DNA of 64,000 nt from Armatimonadota bacterium (lineage in GTDB: Bacteria; Armatimonadota; Fimbriimonadia; Fimbriimonadales; Fimbriimonadaceae): NCBI GenBank assembly GCA_016125185.1, contig WGMG01000006.1:1922001-1986000 (forward strand), given 5' to 3'. Below, one piece after another: positions 54,248 to 62,951 of this stretch. The position numbers and the translations under genes are program-made. The notes beneath the pieces are model-generated. The model saw nothing but the letters and a program-made list of their open reading frames with translations. It was not told the DNA's origin and made no database searches. The first letter of the stretch is position 1; every line of letters starts with the position of its first letter.

Positions 54248-54555
54248 AAGCGCCAGCCGTCGTCGTCCGGCATCTCCATGTTAACCCATCGCCGTTGCTC
54301 CCACAGCTTGTAGAGCAAGCCGTAGGCAAAGAAGCCAAGGATGCCGATGACGTACACATCGATATGAGCGCGGATCATCGCGTCCTTCATCATCGCGTCG
54401 CGCTGGACGGTTGGAATGCGTCGATGAAGGTCGTCGAAGACGGGTATCGCGAAATAGAGCCCAAGCAGAGTGGCGAAGACCTGGAGGCTGATCAGGTACG
54501 ACACGAAAATGTAGGCATTGCTTAGCTTATTGACAAACTTCAGTTGCGAAAACAT
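54244..54555 (-). CDS. Small two-span membrane protein A
   Basis: 103 residues with spans at about 14-36 and 68-86. The segment RDAMMKDAMIRAHIDVYVIGILGFFAYGLLYKLWEQRRW resembles HAMIKAHLYVYGTLLVLCLAGWIGYRIWKARQW of the gene at 54582, so the two are paralogues sharing AMI-AH--VY and W--R-W. They might function together. The function is unknown. It overlaps MmcQ paralogue 2 by ATGA. Confidence 0.62.
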   Translation of the reverse strand: MFSQLKFVNKLSNAYIFVSYLISLQVFATLLGLYFAIPVFDDLHRRIPTVQRDAMMKDAMIRAHIDVYVIGILGFFAYGLLYKLWEQRRWVNMEMPDDDGWRL

Positions 54556-54581
54556 CTCGGGCCCTTCCTAGCGATACGAAG

Positions 54582-54965
54582 TTACATCGGTCCGCCGTTG
54601 CCGTAATTGCTCCAGTCGTAGCCGTTATTGAAGGGAATCCACTGCCGAGCCTTCCAAATGCGATAGCCGATCCAACCCGCTAGGCAGAGGACCAGCAGCG
54701 TGCCGTAGACGTACAGGTGAGCCTTGATCATCGCGTGTTGCCATAGCAGGGCCTGATTGTTGTCGGGTGGGAGACTTCGGTCGCGTAGGTGCTTTTGGAA
54801 GTCGGCCAGCGAGTTATCCCACACCATGAACAAGGCTAAGCCGGGGATAAGTTCGAACTCGCATCGAGTCAGAATCCACGCTCCGGCAAGACCCCAAACC
54901 AACCAGCGACACCAAGACCAATTCTGCTGGAGCCAAAACCATATTTGGGCACGGTAGGGGTTCAT
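54582..54965 (-). CDS. Small two-span membrane protein B
   Basis: 127 residues, Trp-rich N-terminus (WFWLQQNWSWCRWLVWGLAGAW). Two or three spans at about 19-36, 40-52 and 87-106. Shares the AMIKAH/W--RQW block with the protein at 54244. It begins the leftward unit 54965-53583, 26 bp ahead of protein A. No family recognised. Confidence 0.6.
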   Translation of the reverse strand: MNPYRAQIWFWLQQNWSWCRWLVWGLAGAWILTRCEFELIPGLALFMVWDNSLADFQKHLRDRSLPPDNNQALLWQHAMIKAHLYVYGTLLVLCLAGWIGYRIWKARQWIPFNNGYDWSNYGNGGPM

Positions 54966-55049
54966 TGATCGGATTCTCCCGGTTCGCCGTTCGACATTTG
55001 CCTCTCTACAGCATACGTCGAACGGGAGAACCTAGGTTCAAGAATCTTC

Positions 55050-55952
55050 TTAGTCGCGAAGCGAAACGTAGAGATCGGTCAGCAATTCCTCGACCGGAAC
55101 CGACATGCAGTCGTTCAGATACAACTCGAACGGGGGAGCGTCGCCGGTTTGGCGACCCAGCTTCGGAAGTGCCTGACCGCAGAACCGAGCCCAGGCGTCG
55201 CCCAGCCCTTCGTACGAACCCTTGTGGGTTCCAACGGCGTAGCTCCCGCCCTGGATTTTGTCGACTCGCAAGTCGAGGCCGTCCGTCTCGGGTAGCGAGA
55301 ATCCGTCGGGGACGACCAAGCAGGCGTCGGACCGAAGCTCGTGCACCGGCTTCTCGTCGGGGTTGTCGTGCCAAACGCCGATCGCCTTGGTGATCGGAAC
55401 GCCGTGCCGCATCGCCCATTGGGCGAGCTTCTGAAACTTCTCGCCGATCAGATAATAGGGGCCGATGTGGCGCAGAGCCACGATGGTCATGTCGTCAATT
55501 TTCTCAATTCTTGCTTCCATACTGCATTCACCGCTGATGACGAGATTCGGAATGGACCTCCGCCCCTGCGGGCACCAATGCACTTCGCACGAGGATTGAA
55601 TCTCGTGACGGGCCGGCTGTTGGCGAAAGTCGGACGGAGCGACGTGGAAGAGGTCCCGAAAGGCCCGGCCGAAGCCTTCGACCGACTCGTAGCCCGCCTC
55701 GAATGCGATCTCTGTGATCGAGACGTCCGAGTTCTCCAACTGCCAAGCCGCCCTTTCGAGGCGCAAGCGACGCACGAATTCGGCCAAGGGCTCGCCAACG
55801 GCCATCGAGAAAACTCGCCCGAAATGGAACCGGGAAAATCCGGCGTAGTCGGCAATCTCGACCGGTGAAGGCGGATTATCCAGGCGGCTCAACACGAACT
55901 TGATCGCCGCTTCGATGCGTTCCTGGTATTCCTGTCGCGTCTCCGTTCTCAT
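55050..55952 (-). CDS. AraC-family regulator with GyrI-like effector domain
   Basis: 300 residues. The N-terminal AraC DNA-binding domain has two helix-turn-helix segments (SPVEIADYAGFSRFHFGRVFSMAVGEPLAEFVRRLRLERAAW and SITEIAFEAGYESVEGFGRAFRDLFHVAPSDFR). The GyrI-like domain follows (EKIDDMTIVALRHIGPYYLIGEKFQKLAQWA ... FELYLNDCMSVPVEELLTDLYVSL). Such regulators respond to small amphipathic or drug-like ligands. Target genes are unknown. It stands alone, with 53 bp to the aspartokinase gene on the same strand. Confidence 0.88.
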   Translation of the reverse strand: MRTETRQEYQERIEAAIKFVLSRLDNPPSPVEIADYAGFSRFHFGRVFSMAVGEPLAEFVRRLRLERAAWQLENSDVSITEIAFEAGYESVEGFGRAFRDLFHVAPSDFRQQPARHEIQSSCEVHWCPQGRRSIPNLVISGECSMEARIEKIDDMTIVALRHIGPYYLIGEKFQKLAQWAMRHGVPITKAIGVWHDNPDEKPVHELRSDACLVVPDGFSLPETDGLDLRVDKIQGGSYAVGTHKGSYEGLGDAWARFCGQALPKLGRQTGDAPPFELYLNDCMSVPVEELLTDLYVSLRD

Positions 55953-56005
55953 CGCTTTTCATGATCCTACACCGCGGGCAGGAGACGCTTGACCGATTTG
56001 GCTAC

Positions 56006-57364
56006 TTATACGACTTCGGCCAGGCCGAAGCGCTCGTGCAAGAGCTTGACCGTTCGCATCGCTTCGGATTCCGGCACCAAAACGCTGAGCGAGAAGTCCG
56101 AGTCGGAGGTCTGCAACACGCTGATTCGATCTTCTTCCAGCACTTCGAGTGCCCGCAAGAACACGCCAGGTTGTTGCATGTATTCGTGGCCGACGAGCGA
56201 CACCATCGTGCAACCTTCGGTCAGAACCGCGACGATCTTGCGCACTTCGCCCAGGCTTTGAAGCAGTTGGACCTGCGTCTCGACCTCGGGCGTGGGACTG
56301 CCGAGTTGGAACACGTAAACGATGCGCGAGTCACCTTCGCCGACCGGAATCACGAGCCCGTCCAGCACGTCTTCGACGATCGAATATTGATCGCGAGGGA
56401 CGGCAAAGCCGGTCGATTCAGGGCTGACGTTCAACATGAAAAGCTGGACGCCGTACCGCTCCATCGTGGCGTAAATGCTGGATTCCAGAGCCGCGCGATG
56501 GCTCTTCTCGGTGGTCACCAGGTCGAACTGCATGTACACCAGCTTGCCGGTGTGGGTCACACCGGTGACGCGGCGACCGGGAAACTTGTCGCGGCTCACG
56601 ATCTCGGTTCCGATGTCGTCGCTGAAGGTGTTCTTCACCCACAGCGGAATGTCGTAGTTCATCGCGATCTCCGCCGCGCGGGGGTGGACCACCTTCGCGC
56701 CAAGGTGCGCAATCTCTGCAACCTCGTCGTAGGTGACTTGGCGGAGCGTCGGAGCCTCTTTCACCGCGTCCGGGTCGGCGGTTTTTACGCCATCGACATC
56801 GGTGTAGATTTCCACCGCGTCGGCTTTCATCGCCGCGCCAAGCGCGGAGGCGGTCGTGTCCGAGCCGCCACGGCCAAGCGTGGTGAGTTCGCCGCCAGGT
56901 AGGGAGCGATCCGGCGAGTAGACGCCTTGGAAGCCGCACACGACCGGGATCGAGCCTTCATCGAGACAGCGGAACAGCGCCGTCGGGTTGATGGAGACGA
57001 TACGGGCGTTGCCGTAGACGCCGTCGGTGCGGATACCCGCCTGGCCGCCACGATACGCGCTGGCTGCGTGTCCGAGGGTCTTCAGCGTGTGGGCAAAGAT
57101 GACCGAACTGAGGATTTCGCCGCAAGCGATCAGAAGATCGAGTTCACGCGGATCGGGTTCAACACTCGGATCAACCTCCTTGAGCAGGTTGATGAAGGTA
57201 TCGGTGGCGTAAGGCATTCCCTTTCGACCGATGGCGCTGACGACCACGACCGGATTGATACCCTTCTCCTTGGCGCTGATGACCCGCATCGCCGCAGTCA
57301 TGCGCGCCTCGGGCGTGGCGACGCTGGTGCCACCAAACTTCATGACGTGGATTCGCTCAGCCAT
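56006..57364 (-). CDS. lysC: Aspartate kinase
   Basis: 452 residues from ATG 57364; six codons upstream are rejected because the ACT-protein gene ends there. KFGGTSVATPEAR opens the kinase domain. VVSAIGRKGMPYATDTFINLL, LTTLGRGGSDTTASALGAAMKADAVEIYTDVDGV and LGAKVVHPRAAEIAMNYDIPLWVKNTF are typical, with two ACT domains at the end (regulatory, probably lysine/threonine feedback). It starts the Asp family pathway. The start overlaps the upstream ACT-domain gene by eight bases. Confidence 0.93.
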   Translation of the reverse strand: MAERIHVMKFGGTSVATPEARMTAAMRVISAKEKGINPVVVVSAIGRKGMPYATDTFINLLKEVDPSVEPDPRELDLLIACGEILSSVIFAHTLKTLGHAASAYRGGQAGIRTDGVYGNARIVSINPTALFRCLDEGSIPVVCGFQGVYSPDRSLPGGELTTLGRGGSDTTASALGAAMKADAVEIYTDVDGVKTADPDAVKEAPTLRQVTYDEVAEIAHLGAKVVHPRAAEIAMNYDIPLWVKNTFSDDIGTEIVSRDKFPGRRVTGVTHTGKLVYMQFDLVTTEKSHRAALESSIYATMERYGVQLFMLNVSPESTGFAVPRDQYSIVEDVLDGLVIPVGEGDSRIVYVFQLGSPTPEVETQVQLLQSLGEVRKIVAVLTEGCTMVSLVGHEYMQQPGVFLRALEVLEEDRISVLQTSDSDFSLSVLVPESEAMRTVKLLHERFGLAEVV

Positions 57365-57866
57365 TCTGCTCACCTTCCGCAAAGATCGTCTTAAACTTTT
57401 CCGTCTGCGATTCGTCGGCCACGATGAGGATGCGATCGTGCATGTCCGAGGCGTGGTCGATGATGATTCCCAAGTCGATCACGCGGCGCAGAATGCTGGC
57501 GATCAGGCCCTCTTCGTCCCGCATATTGACGGCGTGGACGAGGACGATAGCCCGACCAGTATCGAGCTGATTCTTAATGTTCTCATGACCCAGGGTTTCA
57601 CTAATCGTCTGGGTTTTGTCGGCGGGGACGATGAACGACATGCCCGTCGGCGTCAGTTTGAGGAAATCGAGGCTGATACCGGCTTTTGCGACGGCGCGAA
57701 GGGTTTCGACTCGGCTTTTGGAAACTGGGGTGGGCAGATCGAGGACATGGACCTGCGTGAGTCCTGTTCGAAATTCGACATGGCTAATGCCACGGCGCTT
57801 TTCGAAATCAGTTTCGGCGATTTGACTTTGAGAAAACGAGCTCGTGGAGACGGATTGCGGATTCAT
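57357..57866 (-). CDS. Stand-alone ACT-domain protein coupled to aspartokinase
   Basis: 169 residues from ATG 57866. The longer open frame to 58040 overlaps the next gene and lacks a good start. The sequence has two ACT-like blocks: TQVHVLDLPTPVSKSRVETLRAVAKAGISLDFLKLTPTGMSFIVP and AIVLVHAVNMRDEEGLIASILRRVIDLGIIIDHASDMHDRILIVAD, the latter with the beta-alpha-beta pattern. Homology to aspartokinase regulatory domains suggests it is a regulatory subunit or a duplicated domain. It overlaps lysC by eight bases, implying equal translation. Confidence 0.72.
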   Translation of the reverse strand: MNPQSVSTSSFSQSQIAETDFEKRRGISHVEFRTGLTQVHVLDLPTPVSKSRVETLRAVAKAGISLDFLKLTPTGMSFIVPADKTQTISETLGHENIKNQLDTGRAIVLVHAVNMRDEEGLIASILRRVIDLGIIIDHASDMHDRILIVADESQTEKFKTIFAEGEQNG

Positions 57867-57946
57867 CCCTGTGTGTTTTTGCTCGGCATTGAGACCTCTA
57901 CGAGGATACCTTTTCTGCGATTTCCCGCGAACCTGGTAACGAACGC

Positions 57947-59878
57947 CTATTCGACATTGAAGAGGAATCGGTTTTGGGAAAAGCGATTGACGAGGGTTAG
58001 CTTTTTGGAAACGATCGCCTCGGCAAACAGCACCCGCCACTTCGTTCGTTCATCCTTCATTCTCTCCTGCCGCTGTTCGCTGGTGTACGGAACCGGCTCG
58101 CCATCGATGCCCGCGGCGCGATTCCACAGTTCATATTCGTCCGGGTTCGCTCGCAGAAAAACGTTGTTGAGGTAGGCGTGAGTGATGCCCTGCTTCTTTA
58201 GCGCGTCCACCAGTTGATCGGCGGTTTGCATGTCGGCGTAGCCCAATTCGGTGGTGTGGCCCGGCGTCGCCCAGAAGTACGGTTTGTTCAGGTAATAGCC
58301 AAAAACCTCATCAAAGAGGCCAACCTTCTGGACAGTAGGATCGTTATCGATGAACTTTGAAAGCTGATAGGTATCGACCTTGCCGGGCACATGGGTTCCA
58401 TCTTCGAGGCTGTATCCGCCGAGGAATTCGTCCTTGGTTAGTCCACCCACCAGCACCGGAAGTCGCTCGGTCACGATGTTCTCCTTGTACACCCAAAGCG
58501 CGGCGATCGCCTGAATCACCACGGCCCCAACCACGAGCTTGCCCACCGGCTTCCAGCAGAGGGCGCGCGCCAGGAAGTACAGCATCGGGACGATCAGCGT
58601 CAGAATGTAGCGGCTCTGCTGGCTCAGGAAGAACCAAGCCAAAAGTTGAAGCAGGATCATGGCCGCCAGACCCCGGTCGAACTTGGACACCAGCCCTTTG
58701 ACCGCGCCAAGAACGGCCCCGGCGAAGACGGCAAACCCCAGGGAAACGAACGCAAAACCTCCGCCCAACAGCGGCTGAGGGTTGGTGAATCGCCCGGGCG
58801 ACGTCACCAGCCCAAGGATGCCTTGGCCCAGGTTCGTCACCCCGTGGTAGCCGAACGTATGTTGCTCTTCCGAATAGATTTGGCCTTGGAACACATCCCA
58901 ATTCTTGCCACCCAGAACCGAGTAGAAGAAGGGGTAGACCGGGTTGCCGACCAGCAACCAGTTCTTGAGGTACCACGGCAGGGCCATGAGGCCGGCAAAA
59001 CTGCCCATCTTGATTGCGTCGACTTTGTTCGAGGCGAAGACCAACGCAACGAAGCTCGCGACGAGGATGCTCTGAAGTCCGGTGTACTTTGAACCCGCCG
59101 CCAGCGACAGCAGGATGGCCGCGAGCCAAAGGTCGCCCTTCTCCTTCTTATCGATGTACTGAGCGGCGTAGACGAACCCAAAACCGGCAAAGAGCCCGTT
59201 GGCGACGTCGATGTAGGCCGTGCCGGACTCCCACATCACCATCGGAATTCCGACGAACGCCAGGGCGCACAGCCAGCCAACCTTGGGCGAAAACTTCTCG
59301 CCGAGAAAGCCCGCGATGGCCCCCACGCCGGACAATGTGAAGTACCAAACAAAGGACTTCGCCACCGTTTGACCGCCGATGAGCTCACCCACCACGAACC
59401 AGGAATCGACCGCAGCCGGGAAGTTGCTGTGGTGGATGAAGCTGATCGGCCCGGCTTGGTGGTTGCCAATCCAAATCTTCGGCACCGCGAGGTGGTACGC
59501 CAGCGAGTCCCAGTCGAGGGACGTGGACGGCGTCAGCACGCCCACCAGCGCAACCACGAGAAGCAAAATCGCGGCGAGCGGCAGAAACTTACTGCTCTCA
59601 CCCGTCATCGGCTCCCGCTTTTTGAGGCCCCAAATGCCCTTCAGCGTGAGGACGAAAAGCAGGGCAGATACCACAACGATGGTCCAGTGCGAAACCCCAC
59701 CAGGAATGAGGAAAAGGAAGCCGTAGAGCGTGCCGGTCAAGCCCATGCCGATGAGGCCGCCCAGGCTGTAGTACAGCAGGGAGCCTCCCTGGAAGTTCAA
59801 ACGACGCAGGATCGTACCGCCAAGCTCGACCGACAGCAACGCGATCAGCCCGGCGAACAAGAACTTCAAAAGCTCCAC
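57947..59878 (-). CDS. Polytopic membrane protein, GT-C (glycosyltransferase 39-like)
   Basis: 643 residues from GTG 59878 with about ten spans. The first large loop STSLDWDSLAYHLAVPKIWIGNHQAGPISFIHHSNFPAAVDSWF has the acidic signature of GT-C enzymes such as PMT/GT39, followed by the polytopic core. The C-terminal 150 residues are soluble (VGLFDEVFGYYLNKPYFWATPGHTTELGY). These enzymes transfer a sugar from a polyprenyl-phosphate carrier to protein or lipid at the periplasmic face. The carrier could come from the enzyme at 45174. It diverges from the ABC permease across 20 bp. Confidence 0.72.
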   Translation of the reverse strand: MELLKFLFAGLIALLSVELGGTILRRLNFQGGSLLYYSLGGLIGMGLTGTLYGFLFLIPGGVSHWTIVVVSALLFVLTLKGIWGLKKREPMTGESSKFLPLAAILLLVVALVGVLTPSTSLDWDSLAYHLAVPKIWIGNHQAGPISFIHHSNFPAAVDSWFVVGELIGGQTVAKSFVWYFTLSGVGAIAGFLGEKFSPKVGWLCALAFVGIPMVMWESGTAYIDVANGLFAGFGFVYAAQYIDKKEKGDLWLAAILLSLAAGSKYTGLQSILVASFVALVFASNKVDAIKMGSFAGLMALPWYLKNWLLVGNPVYPFFYSVLGGKNWDVFQGQIYSEEQHTFGYHGVTNLGQGILGLVTSPGRFTNPQPLLGGGFAFVSLGFAVFAGAVLGAVKGLVSKFDRGLAAMILLQLLAWFFLSQQSRYILTLIVPMLYFLARALCWKPVGKLVVGAVVIQAIAALWVYKENIVTERLPVLVGGLTKDEFLGGYSLEDGTHVPGKVDTYQLSKFIDNDPTVQKVGLFDEVFGYYLNKPYFWATPGHTTELGYADMQTADQLVDALKKQGITHAYLNNVFLRANPDEYELWNRAAGIDGEPVPYTSEQRQERMKDERTKWRVLFAEAIVSKKLTLVNRFSQNRFLFNVE

Positions 59879-59898
59879 GAATCCAAGTATGATTCAAA

Positions 59899-60687
59899 AT
59901 GGTGCGCCGCTACTGGAAGATTTACAGCACGTTCTTCAAAACCTCGTTCGCCCGCGAGCTCCAGTTCCGCGCCAACTTCATCGCCAAGATTCTGCAGAAC
60001 ATGACTTGGTTCGGCTTCTTTCTGGTCATCCTCTTCGTGGTTTACGGCCAAGTGAAGACGGTGGCGGGATGGGACCAACGCGGAGCGCAGATTCTCGGAG
60101 CCACGCTCTATATCGTGGGGTCGTTTAGCAATCTGCTGACGTATTCGGTGCTGGAAATCCCCGACCATGTTCGCAATGGCACCCTCGATTTCATCATCAC
60201 CAAGCCGGTCGATTCCCAGTTCTGGATCAGCATGCGCAAGTTCAATTTCGCCGAAATCGGGTCGCTTCTGGGCGGCGTCACACTGGTCGTGATCTCGCTG
60301 ATCGGCTTCCACCCGTTTCCCTCCGCCTACCAGTTCCTGCTGTACGTCATCGGCGTCATCTGCGCGGCGGTGAACCTATATGGCTTTCAATTGCTGCTGA
60401 TGACGACGGGCATCTACTTCATCCGCATCGACAACCTTTGGGTGCTGGGAGAAACCATCACCGGCCTCGGCCGGTACCCGATGGACATCTATCCGAACGG
60501 CCTGCGGTTCCTCCTGTCGTTTGTGCTCCCGGTCGCGTTCTTCTCCTACTTCCCTTCGCTCCAACTCGTCAACGGCGCAAACCCGATGGTGACGATCGAG
60601 GGTGTTCTCATTTCGGCGGCGTTCTTCTTGCTCAGCCGCCTGTGGTGGCGCTACTCGATGCGCCACTATTCCAGCGCGAGTTCTTAG
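59899..60687 (+). CDS. ABC-2 type transporter permease
   Basis: 262 residues with six spans: MVRRYWKIYSTFFKTSFARELQFRANFIAKILQNMTWFGFFLVILFVVY at the start and the EIPDHVRNGTLDFIITKPVDSQF segment, the typical feature of DUF990/ABC-2 family permeases. The ATPase (nucleotide-binding) subunit is not adjacent. In Gram-negative relatives such pairs export lipids or antibiotics. Its place beside the LPS-transport genes is suggestive but the gene is on the opposite strand. It ends four bases before the LptD-like gene's end (convergent overlap). Confidence 0.82.
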   Translation: MVRRYWKIYSTFFKTSFARELQFRANFIAKILQNMTWFGFFLVILFVVYGQVKTVAGWDQRGAQILGATLYIVGSFSNLLTYSVLEIPDHVRNGTLDFIITKPVDSQFWISMRKFNFAEIGSLLGGVTLVVISLIGFHPFPSAYQFLLYVIGVICAAVNLYGFQLLLMTTGIYFIRIDNLWVLGETITGLGRYPMDIYPNGLRFLLSFVLPVAFFSYFPSLQLVNGANPMVTIEGVLISAAFFLLSRLWWRYSMRHYSSASS

Positions 60688-62951
60688 AAGCCGAAGCCGG
60701 TTCCCGATCCGACCGCCGATCCACGTCGGTTAGTGCCAAAGCTGGAGTCGAACGGGATCGCCTTTAGGCGGATGAAGAAACCAATCTCTCGTCCGGCCCG
60801 GAAGCCGGTGCCGTAGTCGGAGACGGTCAAGATCGCCTCGGCGCAGTGCAGGTCGTACACGAGGTTGTACTGCTGAGTGTCCAACCGTCCGGTGTAGCCG
60901 TTGAAGTTCAGCACGGTTCCGAGCTTCGTCTTGCCATATTCCACGCCGTCGAGGTAGGCGCTGATCGTCGACCAGGAGTGGTTAATCCCGTCATATCGAG
61001 CGCCGATCGAAGCCGACATCGTCGGCGTTTGCCAAGTGCTGTCGATGCGGAAGTTGCTCCACTTCATGTTGTAAGTGTCGTAATTCGTCAGCGTTCGCAG
61101 GCTGTAGTTGTTGCCCAGCTTGTATTCAGAGCGAATGCCCACCTGTTGCCACGGAACCAGGCCGGTCGATGTTCGGATGAAGTCGTATCCGGTCTGCACG
61201 CCAAAGCTCGACTTGGAGTTCTTCATGAACGAAACATCGAGGGTCGCGACGTTGGTTAGGCCCGACCGGTCGATGGCCAAAGGGCTATAGCCGAACGAGC
61301 GGAGGTAGCTGTAGCGCAGGTTGACGGACAGTTTCTTGCCGATGGCGTACGAGACGCCCTGGCCCATGTTCAGGCGGTAGAGAGCGGTGTCGTCGGAGTA
61401 AAGCGTCTGCCGATATTCGCCATTGAAGTCCCACTTCCAGTTGCCTTTGTCGCGCGTCGCCCGATTAAAAAGCATGTCGAACAAACCACGACTCACCCGC
61501 TGCTTCAGGATTGGGTCGAGGTACTCGCCGACGCTCAGTTCGGTTCGAAACGGAAGCGTTTTCATGAAGTCTTGGCCAAATAGCTTGGACGAATCGGACT
61601 TGAAGGAGAGAACGGGAGTCTTGTCGGAACTTGGAAAAAAGTTGGTGACCTCACCGATCGGAATCGTCCGCTGATATTCCAGCGAGAACGACCCCTTGCC
61701 GACGTCTTTGCTTCCGTTAAACCGCACATCGGCGGTCTGGCGCGAGCTCGAGGTTCCGCCAGTGTTATTGAACGTGAGGTTGAAGGCGGTGTTCGTCTTG
61801 CCCCATTGCCGAGTGTCGGCCATGCTGATGGTTTGGTTGTAGCTGCTGTACGACGACGCGCTCTGTTGCTGTTGGCTGAACGAGAAGCTGGTGAACTTGG
61901 GGAGCTTCAGTTGAGCTCGGGTGTTGATGAGGGTCGAGCCCGGTGCAGTCAGGTAGTTATTGCGTTGGATGTCGTTGTCGATGAGGAGGGTGGCAGAGCC
62001 GATTCGCTGTTCGTGCTGGTTGCTGATCGTCACCGTCTTGGAGTCACCGAACACGCCGTAGATGCGGGCGATGCCGTTCATGTTGGCGTTGCGGTAGAAG
62101 TAATTGGCCCCCAGACCGTAGCCCAACTTCGACATGTAGTCGGTGCGGATCGCGCCTCGGTCGTCGCCGTGCATCGGGAATCCGTACGTGTTCTTGACGT
62201 AGTAGCCTTCGTCGGTCGAGTGCCCAAACTGCGGCAGGTATTTGAAGCTTCGGTCGCCGAGCGGAATCCACAGCAGCGGCAATGTGATCACGTTTCGGCC
62301 CAGAATGTTGATCCTTACGTGGTGAAGGATCGCCTCTTTGTTAGGGTCGATCGTGCTGCTATCGGCATCAAAATGAAAGTGGGGCTTGTCGAGATCACAG
62401 GTCGTAAAGACCGAATCGACGCCGTAAATTTTCTTCTCGCTGCCGTACGCCTGCTTGCCGGACAGAAAGATGTCGTCGAGGACCTGGTTCTTCAGCGCAT
62501 TCGGCTTGATCTGAGCTTTACCGTACGTGGCGGAGAACGTTTTGTTCTTAAAGTTGACTGTGATCGATTCGCCGACGATGGTCTCGTCCTGGCCGATGAT
62601 ACGGACGTCGCCCGAGCACGTGAATATTTCGGTGACCTTGTTGCCAACGATCCGATTGGCCAGGCACCGAAAGCCACGGTCCACAATCTCGGCTCCGTTG
62701 GTCAGTTCGATCTCGTCACCGTTCGAGTTAATGTCTCCGTAGTCAACGATCTTGAGCACGCCATTTTCGTCGTCGGATGCCGGAAGCTTGGAGACCTGGG
62801 GTCCAGGCTTCACCTCGCCGAAAGGTAGGGATTGCTTAAACTTGATGACGCCTTTTTCTTGCAGAGCTTTGGTCAGGCTCCCGAAAGCAGAGACTTGGGC
62901 TTGGCCGGCTTGGCCAAGGACGAGAACGAGCCCAAGCGCAACATATTTCAC
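60684..62951 (-). CDS. LptD-like outer-membrane LPS assembly protein
   Basis: 755 residues. A signal peptide (about 1-18) is followed by an N-terminal OstA/LptA-like beta domain (DYGDINSNGDEIELTNGAEIVDRGFRCLANRIVGN ... GDVRIIGQDETIVGESITVNF). A large C-terminal beta barrel (YSSYNQTISMADTRQWGKTNTAFNLTFNN and many strands) ends in FGF. LptD inserts LPS in the outer leaflet. The usual cysteines that pair the domains are largely absent apart from CLANR and the CDLDKP region. It overlaps the LptF/G gene by ATGA, so both are cotranslated. Confidence 0.85.
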   Translation of the reverse strand: MKYVALGLVLVLGQAGQAQVSAFGSLTKALQEKGVIKFKQSLPFGEVKPGPQVSKLPASDDENGVLKIVDYGDINSNGDEIELTNGAEIVDRGFRCLANRIVGNKVTEIFTCSGDVRIIGQDETIVGESITVNFKNKTFSATYGKAQIKPNALKNQVLDDIFLSGKQAYGSEKKIYGVDSVFTTCDLDKPHFHFDADSSTIDPNKEAILHHVRINILGRNVITLPLLWIPLGDRSFKYLPQFGHSTDEGYYVKNTYGFPMHGDDRGAIRTDYMSKLGYGLGANYFYRNANMNGIARIYGVFGDSKTVTISNQHEQRIGSATLLIDNDIQRNNYLTAPGSTLINTRAQLKLPKFTSFSFSQQQQSASSYSSYNQTISMADTRQWGKTNTAFNLTFNNTGGTSSSRQTADVRFNGSKDVGKGSFSLEYQRTIPIGEVTNFFPSSDKTPVLSFKSDSSKLFGQDFMKTLPFRTELSVGEYLDPILKQRVSRGLFDMLFNRATRDKGNWKWDFNGEYRQTLYSDDTALYRLNMGQGVSYAIGKKLSVNLRYSYLRSFGYSPLAIDRSGLTNVATLDVSFMKNSKSSFGVQTGYDFIRTSTGLVPWQQVGIRSEYKLGNNYSLRTLTNYDTYNMKWSNFRIDSTWQTPTMSASIGARYDGINHSWSTISAYLDGVEYGKTKLGTVLNFNGYTGRLDTQQYNLVYDLHCAEAILTVSDYGTGFRAGREIGFFIRLKAIPFDSSFGTNRRGSAVGSGTGFGF

